64,000 nt of DNA from Henckelia pumila (Eukaryota; Streptophyta; Magnoliopsida; Lamiales; Gesneriaceae), in assembly GCF_033568475.1 (NCBI RefSeq), contig NC_133120.1:93700151-93764150 (forward strand). The letters are read 5' to 3'. A program made the translations under genes and the position numbers. How positions within the stretch are numbered: the first letter of the stretch is position 1; each line of letters begins with the position of its first letter. Shown here piece by piece: positions 20,532 to 33,273 of this stretch. Below the pieces are notes generated by a model. It saw only the letters and a list, made by a program, of their open reading frames with translations, did not search any database and was not told where the DNA came from.

Positions 20532-21185
20532 TCAAGCGAGCCATAATCCATTGCCACCATTAACCAAGAAACCAACATTGCCATTATTACTACTACCATT
20601 CCCACTTTCCATCCCAACTTGATGATCCATATTATGACCCGGACCCGGATCTCCAAAATGGTCCTTGAACTGGAAGCTGGACCCATTGGCTCCATCAAGA
20701 AAATTGGCAAATGGCTCGCCACTCGACCCCAAGATCAGCGAGCCGAAACCACCACTCACCTCCAGCGAGTTAGCAAACTGAAGCCCCACGCAGTTATCCC
20801 TTTCCACAGGCAATGGCTCTTTAATTTCTGATAAATCGTGTATAATTTTGCTGTTATAAGATGCTGATGCCGACGCTGCAGGGCGTTTGCTCTGATGGTT
20901 GTGTGAGGCGGCGGATGCGGATGCGGAGGAGGAGGAGGAGCTACGCTTGGTGTTCTTCCTGGAGCCTCCGCCGACAGGGATGTTCCTCAACGCGCCGCCT
21001 TTAGTCCAGTACCTTTTACAGCTCTTGCAAAAGTGGCGTGGCTGGGAGAGATTATAGTTGTTGTAGTAGCAAAACTTGGTGTTTGCGGAATCACACCTCG
21101 GGCACTTCAAGTGTTCTTGGTCTGGGAACTGTGGCTGCGGCTGTACCAGTGATCTGATCTGAGAATACAGCGATGGGTCTTGCAT
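20532..21185 (-). CDS. Dof-type zinc-finger transcription factor
   Basis: This 217-residue nuclear DNA-binding protein is encoded in one exon. The Dof domain fills residues about 26-78. Its single C2C2 finger uses C28, C31, C53 and C56 (CPRC...CKSC) with the diagnostic [14 protein letters not shown] core and the [11 protein letters not shown] basic tail. Dof factors bind AAAG elements. The N terminus ([10 protein letters not shown]) and short length recall the Arabidopsis DOF3.1/DOF1.7 group, so I place it there with moderate confidence. A Ser/Ala run (about 85-110) follows the domain, then a Gly/Asn-rich C terminus ending NGLWLA. ATG is at 21185-21183, the first in frame upstream of the domain; TGA is at 20534-20532. 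Confidence 0.95.
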   Translation of the reverse strand: MQDPSLYSQIRSLVQPQPQFPDQEHLKCPRCDSANTKFCYYNNYNLSQPRHFCKSCKRYWTKGGALRNIPVGGGSRKNTKRSSSSSSASASAASHNHQSKRPAASASASYNSKIIHDLSEIKEPLPVERDNCVGLQFANSLEVSGGFGSLILGSSGEPFANFLDGANGSSFQFKDHFGDPGPGHNMDHQVGMESGNGSSNNGNVGFLVNGGNGLWLA

Positions 21186-23164
21186 TCTTGGATCGAAAAG
21201 GTCGGTTCTTGGACGATTTCTTTATCCGGGTCGGTTTTAACAGCGACGAGGAAATGATGAAAAGATCGAGTATTGGGATTGAATTCGAGGTGGGTCTGCT
21301 TAATCAGGGAGGAAAATGGTGTAAAATTAGGGTTTTCGGAAGAAGGCGAGTACAGAACACTGAACAGAACAATCAAGAACAAAATCGGACGCAAATTCTT
21401 GGATTAAGAGCAGGAGATTGGTTTAGTTTTTCATTGATAAATTTGATATAGAAGCTTGAATTTCCGGTGAGTCAACTATTTCCATATGAAGAATTTCATT
21501 TTATGTATTTCAAGAAAAGAGAGGTAATAGCAAAGGGGGAGTTGAGGCAATGAGACAGATATATTGGGGTTTGTTGATTTTATTGTAAGTGAATTATTTG
21601 TGAAACTTCCACGTCACAGAGACTGTCAGATATCGCAAACTATACAATTATGGAATATCGTTGACAGTGCAATCACTCTCGAGCTGGCGGATAGCTTATT
21701 TATTTACTCACAATATGTGTGTGTGTGTGTTTTCGTAGACGACCATTTGCTAACTATTTTATTTGATTTGATTCTTTCATGTTGGTGGTAGGAATAGAAT
21801 ACATTTAAAATGTATTTCAAATGACACATATTTTAAGTGTATTTGAAATTCATATGTGATATGGACATGCATTTTAACCTCGTCCCTCCAAATACATCGA
21901 GGAGTCATTTTTAATCCATCCATTATGCATTATACGGCCATTTTCATGTTTGATTACTAGTAAAATACAAAATGATTGAAAAATAAATAATGGATTAATT
22001 ATTAATCAAAAAAGCTTTTTTTTTAAAAAAAAAAAAAACTTTTATTAAATTATTTTACGGGTCAATTTTGTGAAACAATTGTCGAACCCGACCCGACTCA
22101 TTAAAAAATATTGTTTTTATTTTAAAAGTATTATTTTTCACTACATGAATAGACCAGATCGATCTCACAAGAAACATACACATTACTAATGAACTAATAT
22201 CGGTTAAAGATATTTACATTCGTTTCATGCTCGTCTGCTCTATGATCATATCCTAACACGGGGTACCACATATTTGAAGCGATGAATAAGATTGTTTAAA
22301 CCAAATGAGTGGATGGACATTTAAACAAGTTGTGACAAGGGTCCAGTTTAGTGCCTTAAACATGAGATCAGCAGTCATAGAAAAGAATTTTCAAGGAAAA
22401 TAAGTGGTTAACGTTTGTCAGTTACCTTAGTTTCGTTCTTTGTTTTGCAATGGTTACTTTGCCCTAAGCTTCTCTAGAAGCAATGAAGTTTTTAGTAAAA
22501 TATTGGATAGAAAAGTGTAATTTTGGTGTCCTCAAGATGGTAGTTACTCTAACATACTCATCCTTTATAATATAGAATAGATACAAAATAGTGGAACCCT
22601 AAGTTAAATGCTTCAAGAAAGGAAATCTGATGAGAATTTTAAAAAGATGAAAACAAAGATATAAAAACATACTCTATAAAAATAGTAGGGAAAGCATTAG
22701 GTTACCGTTCAAAGGTCGTGAACTTGAACCTCTCAAAAGTTAGCAATAGCTCTGTTCCATAAATTAAAAAAACTACATCTTTACCTTAAAAATAAAAAAT
22801 AAAAAGAGAGGAAAGCTAGGGACAATACAAGACAACCTTAAGTTTTGTTCGTAGGTGAATTACATCCGTTGTTTCCCAACTTCAACCCTGACATAGAAAG
22901 AACAGAACAGTACTGCCTTTCCTCTCCAGGAAAGACGTCAAAAAAATGAAGGGAACATGTTGGGTGAAGTGGAAAGGGTGTGAACTGATGGAGGGTCGCT
23001 TCCAGGTACAAAGGCAATGGTTCCTTCGCAGAGCTATTTGAGGCCCGCATGCTACAGCATCGGATGTTCATATACAGGTGTGAGAGGGCAATGCTTGATT
23101 TGCTGAATGGTGCGTTCTTGAACGGTGGACCCAAAATGGTGCGTGATCTCCTGAAAATGGAGGT
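21186..23164. other. Dof promoter region and 3' side of the PP2A-B gene
   Basis: The first few hundred bases right of 21185 are the Dof 5' leader and promoter (minus strand); a short GT repeat lies at about 21713-21731. The stretch to 23164 includes the 3' UTR of the next minus-strand gene. A minus-strand ORF at 22838-23134 falls in this UTR and is treated as chance. Confidence 0.5.
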
Positions 23165-26100
23165 TTATGCGTAGTACATGTACAGGCTATTCGCAGCAGC
23201 ACAGGCTATTGAGTTTTCCGATGGGTGCCATGCAAGGTGAAGGAGCTTTGTGGTGAAATCAAACGAATTTCCATTGGAGTCAACTCCAGGACTTTCTGAG
23301 CCTGTAATATAGAACTCAAAAAAGTGAGTCAAGTTTCACAAAGAAAGTTTAGATAAGAGGATGGTAAGGGAAATAAAGATACCTCGTCTCACAACTCGAG
23401 TAATGCTACTGCTCAGGGATCTGGCAGGTCTTGTAGGGGTCTGAATCTGCCTTCTGAAAATGCGATCGAGTGGTTTGTGTTAAACAAATAATAAGCAAGA
23501 TTGTACGGCGATGGCATAACTTAAGTTTCACCAACTTGACAAATCTAGACTTGATAAAAGTACCTCAACGGGTTTTTGCTGGCTTCTAAAGTGGTTGCTT
23601 CAGTGCTGCCCGCACTACAACCAAACACGCGGAACAGGTTGCTGAAATCAAGACAAGAATTTTGTTAGATGGACAAAGAAGAAAGCAATATTAATATTAC
23701 AACCAAACAGAAACTGGACAATATACCTGTAAGAACCAGTTGCCAGCCGAAGACCGTCACCGCTGAGGCAGCATTCAAATTTATCGAAAATAGAATCATT
23801 TTCATACAAGTCGCATAGCTGGAAGTTATCAAAATAATATTTTAATCAGCTCAGCAACACATGTATTAAGAAATAAAATAGCGACCCCAGGTCAACTGGC
23901 TGGCGTTCGGTTTACCTTGGGTCTTAAATATTCATGAACCTGGAAAGTTGCTACTGGACCAGAATCCATATTGACATCCCACAGCTGAAACCAGATAACA
24001 TGAATACTCAGCAATATCAAAACTGACACTGATAAAGACATTTGAATATGTTCTATGATCCTAATCCAAAGAAGCTGAAAGTACGGATATTCTTCCCAGG
24101 ATAGAAAATTTTCAACAGCAAAATAGTGGAACAGATGAATTGAAGATTATGACATAGATTGCTTCCCACCTTCATGGTCATGATGGAGTTGGGAAATAAT
24201 CTTTCAAAGTTTTACTACAACAAAATGAGAACAGCCACTTTTAAACACTCAGCTCTAATTTCATGCTATTAAATCATAACTACTCATTCTACTATTATCT
24301 AAAAATAATCAAGTAATTAATGACCGGACGAAACTAAGAAATCACCCGTCCCGTGCGAAATTTTTTCCAACACCTGAACTCTAAAGTTGGAGAAATTATT
24401 CGTTGCTTCAGAGCGCATGTTTCACTTGCCACATGATGCCTAGGTACATCCAATGTGATTCAGTTGAACCAACCAAGACTTAAGGCATACAACACAGAAT
24501 AAGAACCAGCGAACTTTTTGACCAATGGGACAACTAACAACATGCTTGTGAAGGTGTAGACAGTATCACAGGATAGAACCTTTAAGGTCATGTAATCACG
24601 ACTAAGAATATGTCTTCCATCCTTGGCAAACTTAATATCTGATATTGAGGCAATTATCTCAGTGAAAAATGACCTCGAACCAGGCGCCTCCTGCTCCTCA
24701 AATCTGTTTACAAACAGATCGTTACTAGCTCATTAATTCTGGAGCATTTGCAAGAAAAGTAAATCAAAATTGAAAATTAAAAACTGTTGTTGAGGGACAG
24801 AAAAACAACTCAGAATTTAAATTTATCAGGAAAACCACTTACGAGTACAAAACTAAATAACTTACAGTTTAGAATGTGAATCACACAAAGCTGATTGCCG
24901 CAGATCTATAAGACGGATGGATCCTTTTGAACTACTATATGCTAACATATTACAATGAGTAGGATGGAATTCTGCTGATGTTATCACCTCTGCAATAAGC
25001 AAACATCAGTCAATACAACCAGTTCGACATTGGCTTTATGGTGATTTGATCTGTTTACTTGCCACATTATTCTTATTTGTTCACTCATGAATTTAGAAGG
25101 TAAAGATATTTTCCAATCATTCAAGCAATTTAGTTGTTTTCACAAGAGATGACAAATCACGTTCAGAATTGGAAAGGATAAATAAACATGTTGTGATTGA
25201 GATTCGGAACCACCCTGATGAAAAGTATAAAATAATAGTACCAGACAAAATCTATTGAAAAATATAAAACAAATAGGTCACCAGTTAGGTCCTCCATATT
25301 TGCTGGCTTCACGTCAACAATATTGAAGCTTTGACTGCTTATTTCCAAGTTCCAGAGATTTATTCTCAGATCATCAGCTGATATAAATGTTTCACAATCA
25401 CTGAAAAGCATGGCAAAAAAAATTAGTCATAAATTTTGAACTCAAGTCACTGAAACAAAGAGAAAGGGAGTGCCATGGAAGACGTGAAATTTTACTAGGT
25501 GATGTTTCGGAAGCATATAGTTCATGTGGTAGTTTTGGGGCATACTATGCAGTCGAGCATAAAAAGCTAAAGCTTCATACAGTAAAGCTAGGAGCAGAGA
25601 AGTTTTACAACTCAAATATAAAGGTATTACCTGAGAAAGCTTCTGAGATATTCATTCATTAATTGATAAATACTAGAATAGCCGACTTGTGAGCGACAAT
25701 TTTTAAGTACCAACGGGATATGAAATCATGAACCGCTGTTATTTTTATCATCCTCAGAATGATCCAACAATTAAAGAGGTCACTTGAATTATAATTTTAG
25801 GGGGAAATGAGGCAGTAACAAAGTTGGTCATTGTTTAACATTCTGCAGGGCCAGTCCCGCGTTGTTCTCAATAATGCTTCCACAATTAAAGAGGCCACTT
25901 GAATTCTATTTTTAGCGGAAAATAAGGCAATAACGAGTTTATGATTGTTTAATATTCAGAAAGAGTGGGTCCAATTGTTCTTGATAATGCTTCCCTATTT
26001 CGCAGCCAAATGAAGAATTTACATCATCCAAAATAAAACCCCAAGTACGGCTTCAGTTTTCAGGTTCTCCCGACTCTAGACAAGGATAAACGAAAAGAGG

Positions 26101-29100
26101 GAACAAGAATCCACAGAAATACATCTACACAGTAAGATAATATTTTATTTCTCACCTGTTATTTGAGATTGAATTGATATGGTAGTCATGAGCATGGGCA
26201 TAAACTCTCCTACATCTTGCAACAAGACTGGTCTCACCACTTGTAATCTAAAATTAACACAATCAATTCATTACCAGGTATGAGTAACGCAATGAATTCA
26301 TACTGATGGCAATCACATGAAACGTGTGATCAGATATTCCCAATTCCTCAAGTAAAACTTCAGCTCGGTTAAGTACAACTACCATAGGCAATCTCAGTGA
26401 ATTGACAGGAGGCAAGGACAGTCCATCATTTCTTGAAGAGTTCTGAGATCGATCCGGATAGCTCCCATTAGAAAGATACTGCTTAGGACTAGAAGACACA
26501 CTAGAACTTGCAGCATTACTAACTTTAAAAGGATCGACATTGAACTCAGAAACTTTCTTAACTTTCTTTTCTTGAACCTGCCCAAATAAGAAACGTTTAA
26601 ATCCTTTAAAGTAATATAGTCAGAAATGTATGGAGGGAATGAAGTGAGTAATACAAACCTGAAGAATCAAAGGATCATTATTTTAAAGTATGATATGCAT
26701 AACTAGATTTCTTTAGATTCAGAAAGGGGAAAAAACAATTTCAGTTCAGGTACACTAGGAAGAAATTCAACTGGTGATCACAAAAGTTGAGAGCTATTGC
26801 ACTGCTTTGGTGGGTACATTAAAGACACGCACACACATTAAGAAATATGCGCATTATATGTTCAGAACCAAGTACTATACTTAATTGATACACATATGGC
26901 TGAAGTTTCAATTAAAGCTGTACGCAAAGATTACTTAGAACAATTAAAATGGAATATTTCTCTTTGTTTCCAAACAAAATTACCAGAAAAGGGGGATTCT
27001 AGATCTCACCTTCCAAAACTTTATGGTTTTGTCATTAGTTGACAAAAGAAAGACAGCTCCATTAGCTGTCTGGCACCAGCGTATCTTATTGATTTTCTCC
27101 TCAATTTCCAAACTCTTCAAATAATCAAACTGCAATAATGTGCAAGTGCATGCATCAAATCTCAATCATAGCTACAACTAAAGCCACAAACTTAAAATAA
27201 AATTGTACTGAGAATCTCATGGGTATGGTGTATGAGAAACAGTGGGGGAAAAGAATTATGCAGACCTCTGGTTCATGGCTCTGAAATTCAGTTTTGTAAC
27301 GGAACTCTGGATGTCGACTTATTGGGAAGTCCATTTTTTCTAAATCTTTTCGATTTCTTCCATGCTGAAAAATACATTTGCAAAAGAAAACAATATTTGA
27401 AAATCAAATGAGCAAGACACGACATCACCAACAAAATAAAATCCTTTGACATGTGGATCATAACCTCTTTAGTATCAGTCCTTTCAAATAAAACCACCCT
27501 TCCACCGCGGTCACCAGTAGCAAGGTGGTTGCCAGTTTTGTCAAACTCAATCGCGGATATGATATCAACTGTATATTAGAAGGAAAATACACGATGTATC
27601 AGAATTGAGAGGGGATGCTAATATGCTATCATCTTTTGCTATCTATGTAGAATTGAAGAGTAAAATATAATGACACGTTAAGTTAAGCAATCAATCATTT
27701 CAGAATTCACCATTTCCTGCATGGACAATAACATCAAATTCAAACTAGAACGATGCCATTTCCGAAGCCACTAAATACATGTGAGAACTGAGAAGATACT
27801 AAACTTTGAAGAAGGATTCAATCTGGGGAATCATCGTCATAATGCCTCTCATTCCCCACAAGTATACTGTCCATGGGACAGAACAAATAGGATGGTCTTT
27901 TCCACGTCTCAATAACCAAGCCAAATCTAGTATATCATTAGGGACTTATCATTTCTCCTGATTCATGTGGATTGGACTTAGTATATAGCCTACATCCCAC
28001 TCCAAGATGAATTAAATCATTGACATTCATAAATCAGTATTCTAGGATAACCAGAACAGTAATAGAGTGCTTATGGAGATTTGATAATAAAAAGTATGAT
28101 AGTTTAGAATAATAATTAGAATCAATGATTCCTCTCACATTGACAATGTAAGATAAGAAACAACAGAAATAATTACTCAAACACATTTAAATTTAATAAA
28201 CGCAATAACCGGCAAAAATGTGCCAATTTTCAATTTTTTATTTGGAATGGGAAATTGACTTTCTTAAGCCTTTTCTTTTACCCACTTAGATGATAGCAAA
28301 ACACGACATGTTTGAATAGAGCCACGTATACGGGCCAACATTTGTAAAGTACGACGTCATTAAACTGATGGATTGTCTCATTTTGGAATACTAGTGTTAT
28401 CTCAAGACATGTCTCGCCACAATCGATTTCCTATGACCCAAATGGGACAAAAAGATTAAGCAGACGGCTCATTTCCAATTTGTTGAATGAATTTCCTGAT
28501 CATTTGGTTAAAAAGTTTCAGATAAACAACATTAATGCCCACTACTAAGACAACAACTGTCTGCACATACTTACAGAAACATGCAATGAGGAACTTTCTC
28601 ACTGCATGCAGAGGGTAAACATGCCAACCCTCAGCTTTGCCTCAATATAAAGTTAATAACTGCAGTTCAAAGTTCAAAGCACAAAAGGTGGGGGAGTTGT
28701 CTCCAAACTCAGATTAAAGAAAACAAGATCATCGTGAAGTAGAGTAACATATCTAAGAAAGAGATCCAACCCTCAACTTATTAACATTCTTCCTGACACA
28801 GGATTAAGTTCATGCAGTAATATTCTCCAGAATCAAACTAGTACTGAACTAATTAAGTTCACCACAACACCATCTTCCCCAAAATAACTGATTAAATACA
28901 GTAACGTGCAGATCACTCGCTGAAACTCCCCACCGAAACTCATACAATTACAGTAAATAATAATTTGCGCAAAACCATTTATTTCCCACTCGACGCACAA
29001 TCCCAAAACAGATCAAATTACTGGAACCCGAAAATCTACAACAAGATCCGAATCGTAGCATGAATTAATAACACTCATTAATCAAATTTACCTTCTTGCA

Positions 29101-29209
29101 CTTCTTCGCCAGCCGTCCTCTCCCCAAATACCTGAGAAAATTTCCATTCCAGCGGCGCTGGTGGACCCGCCGTAGCTGCCGCTGCCTCTCCACCATCACC
29201 ACCGTTCAT
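23165..29209 (-). CDS. PP2A-B55: PP2A 55-kDa regulatory subunit B (B55/PR55), 14 coding exons
   Basis: Regulatory B subunit of the serine/threonine phosphatase 2A heterotrimer; B55 proteins choose substrates and location. Coding exons (minus strand): 29209-29092, 27568-27465, 27364-27266, 27129-27010, 26577-26383, 26247-26156, 25400-25282, 24989-24866, 24703-24580, 23984-23916, 23818-23727, 23641-23564, 23453-23383, 23301-23165. All junctions are GT-AG, phases agree, and the sum is 1542 bases (513 residues plus stop), normal for plant B55. The WD40 propeller carries the signatures [15 protein letters not shown] (about 107-121) and [13 protein letters not shown] (about 232-244), plus RDYMTLKLWD. 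The C terminus ends LYMYYA. A Ser-rich insert (about 167-205) is the least conserved part. Intron 1 is the longest (1.5 kb). ATG at 29209 gives the family's expected start region before [10 protein letters not shown]. Confidence 0.95.
25768..25985. repeat. Diverged tandem duplication in an intron of the PP2A-B gene
   Basis: A unit of about 119 bp starting AATTAAAGAGG(T/C)CACTTG occurs twice in a row, with many substitutions. It lies in the intron between coding exons 6 and 7 and does not touch the splice sites. Confidence 0.6.
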
Positions 29210-29359
29210 TCTTCCTCACAAATCGATGAATCGAATTACCAAAAGCAATAAAAAGGAAATGAACAATAAACAAATCAACTAAATTTGCACCGCCTAATTT
29301 CACAACATAAATTAAGAAACAACAACACAATTCCAAAACTCGATCGGGTGGGGCTTGGC

Positions 29360-29416
29360 TTAGGTTCTGGGATTGGAGGGTCCGTCAGAAAAAGATCGGT
29401 GCATCGGCTTCTTCAT
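29360..29416 (-). CDS. Possible upstream ORF in the PP2A-B leader (18 codons)
   Basis: An ATG at 29416-29414 opens an 18-codon frame closed by TAA at 29362-29360, about 150 bases before the main ATG and not overlapping it. Whether it lies in the mRNA depends on the unmapped transcription start. If transcribed, it could lower translation of the B subunit. Short ORFs arise by chance, so confidence is low. Confidence 0.3.
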   Translation of the reverse strand: MKKPMHRSFSDGPSNPRT

Positions 29417-30506
29417 GAAGGGCGCTGAATTCAGATTTAACAATTGAGGGCGTGCAATATTAACAACATCGATTAGTACAAATTATTTAGGATTCAGATT
29501 TTCTCTCTCCGTCTATAGATATAAAGATCTGTGTATGTATTGTATCGTATGGTATAGCCATGGAGTTTGGGGAGAAAATGGGGAAATATTGTATGAAACA
29601 TCTCGTTTTTGGAAAATATATATGAGATATGATTATTTTCTTTTTTTATTTAATAAATAAATAATTTTGTTCTTAATAATCGTTTCCATGATGGGTCAAA
29701 ATTAGTGGATCTCACGTAGGGTTCACTTATTTAAATCAATCATGAACCGTCGTGTCACATGCAGGGCATTACCTTGCGGTAGCATCAACTCAACCCTTAA
29801 TTAATAATCGTAGTAGTTTATTTAATATTAAAAATGCTAATTTTTCCTACTCTTTTTATAATATTATTAATTAATTATAAATAGAGTTTATATATGTTAT
29901 TGCACTTTTAATTATCTTCCATTTAGGCGTTCATAATGCAGTAGCTTGCTCGCTATTTCGCTGATGGGTGGGGACTAATTTGGATTTTTTTTCCCAAGTT
30001 TTGTAAAATAAAAATAATAAAAACGCTTACGTCGATGTTCACGGTCGATTATATAATTAGAGGTCATTAGAAGACAATTTTATTATCTTTTGAATGATCA
30101 TTCGTTCAACAAGTATTAGTGTAAAACACTGGTTTTTAAATAAATAGACCTTTTATGATTTAAAAATGAGCAAATGATCTATTCTTTAGAATCATTTTCA
30201 TATAAGAGAGGTGTAACTTTGTTTTTTTACTTCTCTAGTGTGGTTTGCACACTGTTATGTTAATTCTTAATTTTAGTCAGTGTGCATCGAAAAATAGCGG
30301 CGACAAGTTCTCAGGTGATTTAAAAAAAATTATTTTTGACATATATTTTTAATAAAAGGATAAGATATTATTATATAAGACATTACATTGATCAAAACAT
30401 TAACTTTAACCTCTTGCAAAAATTCGGATCACTAGATTTTCCCTTTCCCGTTGATGGCTAATCACAGCATAACAAATTTGGGGATGTCTTGGCCTCGTAT
30501 CCTATG
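29417..30506. other. PP2A-B promoter side and intergenic
   Basis: The part nearest 29417 is the leader/promoter region of the minus-strand PP2A-B gene. The rest is AT-rich and I see no gene. Confidence 0.5.
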
Positions 30507-30734
30507 TAGGGTGGGTTTTTGGTATAGCGTATAAAAAATATTAGCATAAAAAAAATTCATACCGGTACCGATATCAAAATTCGGAAATGTTGGTATGAAA
30601 AAAATTTATATTGGTACCATATAGATACCAAAAAAAATTTAATATACCAAAAAAATGTCTATATTTAAAATAACGTTCGGTACTCGGTACGGTATGCCGA
30701 AAAATCGATATTTTAACTCGGTATCCCAGCCCTA
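30507..30734. mobile_element. hAT-like MITE (228 bp)
   Basis: Inverted ends TAGGGTGGG (30507) and CCCAGCCCTA (to 30734) enclose GGTACC-rich subterminal repeats. The 8-bp flanks ATCCTATG and ATCCCACG agree at six of eight positions (the two differences are T/C), as expected for an aged hAT target duplication. There is no coding capacity. Confidence 0.65.
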
Positions 30735-31705
30735 ATCCCACGTGCTCCCTCTTACAAATTTCGGACCCAAGTCGAGTGTTACATGACCTAAAACACCCTT
30801 GTGGTTACTTTTCGGATTTGTTTTTATGCATGAGGTCAGATGAATTTGGCGGAGGAGTTACTTGCTGTATTGCGAGGATAGAGTTGGCATTTTCAGCAAG
30901 TCGCAACCCGAGCATGAATTTTGTGATGTGGATTAGGTGAATATTACATGTTTCCTTTTTGTCTTTTTTGTTACTTTTGTTAATTTCTTTTTTTCGTCGC
31001 AGAAATTGAATTTTACTCGTTTCGATTTATTTTTTTTCATTTTTTTAAATTGTGTGTCATCAGTGATGAATGAAATCTCTGGTGCAAGTGTGTATGGGCT
31101 TGGCTTGCTTCAGGATTAACAAAGCCCAAGTGCTATCGGGCCTACGAATGAGTTGTTAGAAAAAGTATAGGCCCAACGAAGCAACAAGTTAGATAGGCGG
31201 CCCAGATCAGATTCAAACAAGATTTTGCTTTCAATTTCAGTACGTGTCTTTGAATTTTTGAACAACTTTATGGATGAGAAAAGGACATTTGGATTAAGTG
31301 TGGAGGTCCTCAGGATAAGGCGCATGATGAATGAATTTTGATGGGAATAATGTCAAGGGAATGTAGGGCAGCTCATTTGAAAATCATGTGTACATAATAA
31401 AAGTAGACAGATAGGAATTAATATTATGATCTCTTCCTTCTCATTTCAGACATTCTAACAAGACATTTAAGTTCATACCCAAAAAAAAAAAAAAGACATT
31501 TAGTTTAAACATATTTTTAAAAACCCGAAAATTCATACTTTCGGCTGTAACACACATATAACTAACATTTTAAAATTTTCAAATAAATAATATCATATTC
31601 GGTTGGTACCAACATAGTTTGAGGGTATTATCGCATGTATATATCATATAATTAACATCCTCGATTTCATTACGACATCGGTTTGTTATGTTTGATTTGA
31701 ATGGT
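30735..31705. other. Intergenic, no gene seen
   Basis: AT-rich. Short ORFs at 30937-31119 (plus) and 31116-31325 (minus) have no recognisable features and low-complexity residues. Confidence 0.5.
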
Positions 31706-31710
31706 GTTAG

Positions 31711-32290
31711 TGTGAGACCTCAGTCCCACATGAAAAAAAATTAAGGATTTAAAATGTGTTTATGATGTGCTATATTGACTTCTATAGCAATTTTGGTTAA
31801 TCTTTTTCGTAAAACGATGACGAATACGGAATAGTTGTTATATGGGCTTATTGTGCAGTCTCCTATGTGCGGGTCTGGGCCCGAGACGTGACAGAATGGT
31901 ATCAGAGACGATCATCAATAGGAACCCCAGGAAATAAGTGCAATACGGGACAAAGTGCTACGTGCGTGGGAGCGACCTCTTGAACCTACGGAACAAAGTG
32001 TTACATGACGGGAGCCACCTTTAAATTCTCAATGCTAGTGAATCGAGTCACCTCTAGATTCTCAGTGCTAGTGAATCGAAGGTCAGGTCGCGACGAGGAC
32101 GTCGCGTTCTGAAAGAGGGATGATTGTGAGACTCCAGTCCCACGTGAAAAAAGTTTATAATGGGCTACAATGAACTTTTATAGCAACTTGGTTAATCATA
32201 TTCATAAAGCAAGAACGAATACGGAGTAGTTGCTATATGGTCCCATTGTGCAGTGGTGCGGGTCTAGGCCCGGGGCGTGACAGACTGACA
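31711..32290 (+). mobile_element. TRIM (miniature LTR retrotransposon)
   Basis: Short LTRs (31711-31893 and 32125-32282) begin TGTGAGAC and end CGTGACA. After the first is TGGTATCAGAG (31897-31907), a tRNA-Met-type PBS. Before the second is a purine tract (32111-32120). The internal part is about 230 bp and non-coding, so the element depends on enzymes from others. GTTAG flanks it at 31706-31710 and 32291-32295. Eight extra bases (GACTGACA) lie between the last LTR base shared by both copies and the right duplication. Confidence 0.82.
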
Positions 32291-32295
32291 GTTAG

Positions 32296-33273
32296 GCTCA
32301 AAAGCTTATCAATAGGCCAACAAATATAGGTGTTAACTAGGACACTTCTTTATTTTATTATACTTATGATAGTGCAAATGTGTATAGTTGTTAAACACAT
32401 GAGTTCAGGGAGAGATGGTGTCTTACCACTGATGTTGTCTCATAAGTCATATCCATTCAAAATCGATCTTATCTTTTTCTTACTATCGATCATGTCCACA
32501 ACAAAGATAATATTTACCGTTAAAGTCTGATGTCTCTATTTTACAGCTCACTTAGTTAACCATATCAAACAACATAACGTCAGTAGCTTGATGCACTACA
32601 GTCTTCCAAAAGATTACTCATCCAATACTACTAACGCACAAAAGTTTTCCTCTTTTACAGCTCACCGAGTTAACCGGATCAAAAAAATTTACGATATTTG
32701 TATTTAATGTGGATGGGAGTAATTTATCAAAACCTTCAAAGTCCACTCGTCTCGTCTCTACCTATAAATTTTAATAATCCCGCCTAAAAAATAAATTTCA
32801 AAGTACAGTGAATAAAAAGTTGACCAATTTTCCTTGCTTCGTGGACCCCCACTCGTGTGCAATTATGTTATATCGCCCATTTGTATTTTGTAGAGCCCTT
32901 GTTTCTAAGCGTACTAGCGTAGGGACCTGTGGCGAAGTCAAACAAATAAAAATCATCTTTTAAATAAAAAATTCCCAAATTTAAGGCATTTCGTGTGAAT
33001 TTAAATATCATTTCAAAAAATATATATTATTTAAATAGTAATATTTTAATTTTAATTTTAATTTTTTAAAAAAATGATTGGCAGGAGCCAGGACGATGGA
33101 TGGTCTACTATTGGACCACTAAAAATAATGGGCCATAGTTCATAAGGGACAACCAAGGCCCATCTGCATTGAATAATGATATTCCGGTCCCTCCTATGCC
33201 CAGCCAATTTAGAGCAGGTATTTTTGTTATCTAGTGACTTTCATAAATAACGAGTTCCCTTACTTGAGTTATA
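32296..33273. other. Intergenic, no gene seen
   Basis: AT-rich sequence with no ORF that I can assign and no clear repeat boundary. Confidence 0.5.

Noticed and set aside
20366-20722. Minus-strand ORF overlapping the Dof 3' end
   Set aside because: Out of frame with the Dof protein, hydrophobic and low-complexity; a shadow.
21107-21451. ORFs on both strands over the Dof start
   Set aside because: They lie in the Dof leader or antisense to it and have no recognisable features.
22838-23134. 98-codon minus-strand ORF just after the PP2A-B stop
   Set aside because: It falls in the expected 3' UTR, and the 14-exon PP2A-B model already ends properly at 23165.
26263-26499. Possible separate minus-strand gene in 26263-26585
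   Set aside because: These are coding exon 5 of PP2A-B and read-through into its intron.
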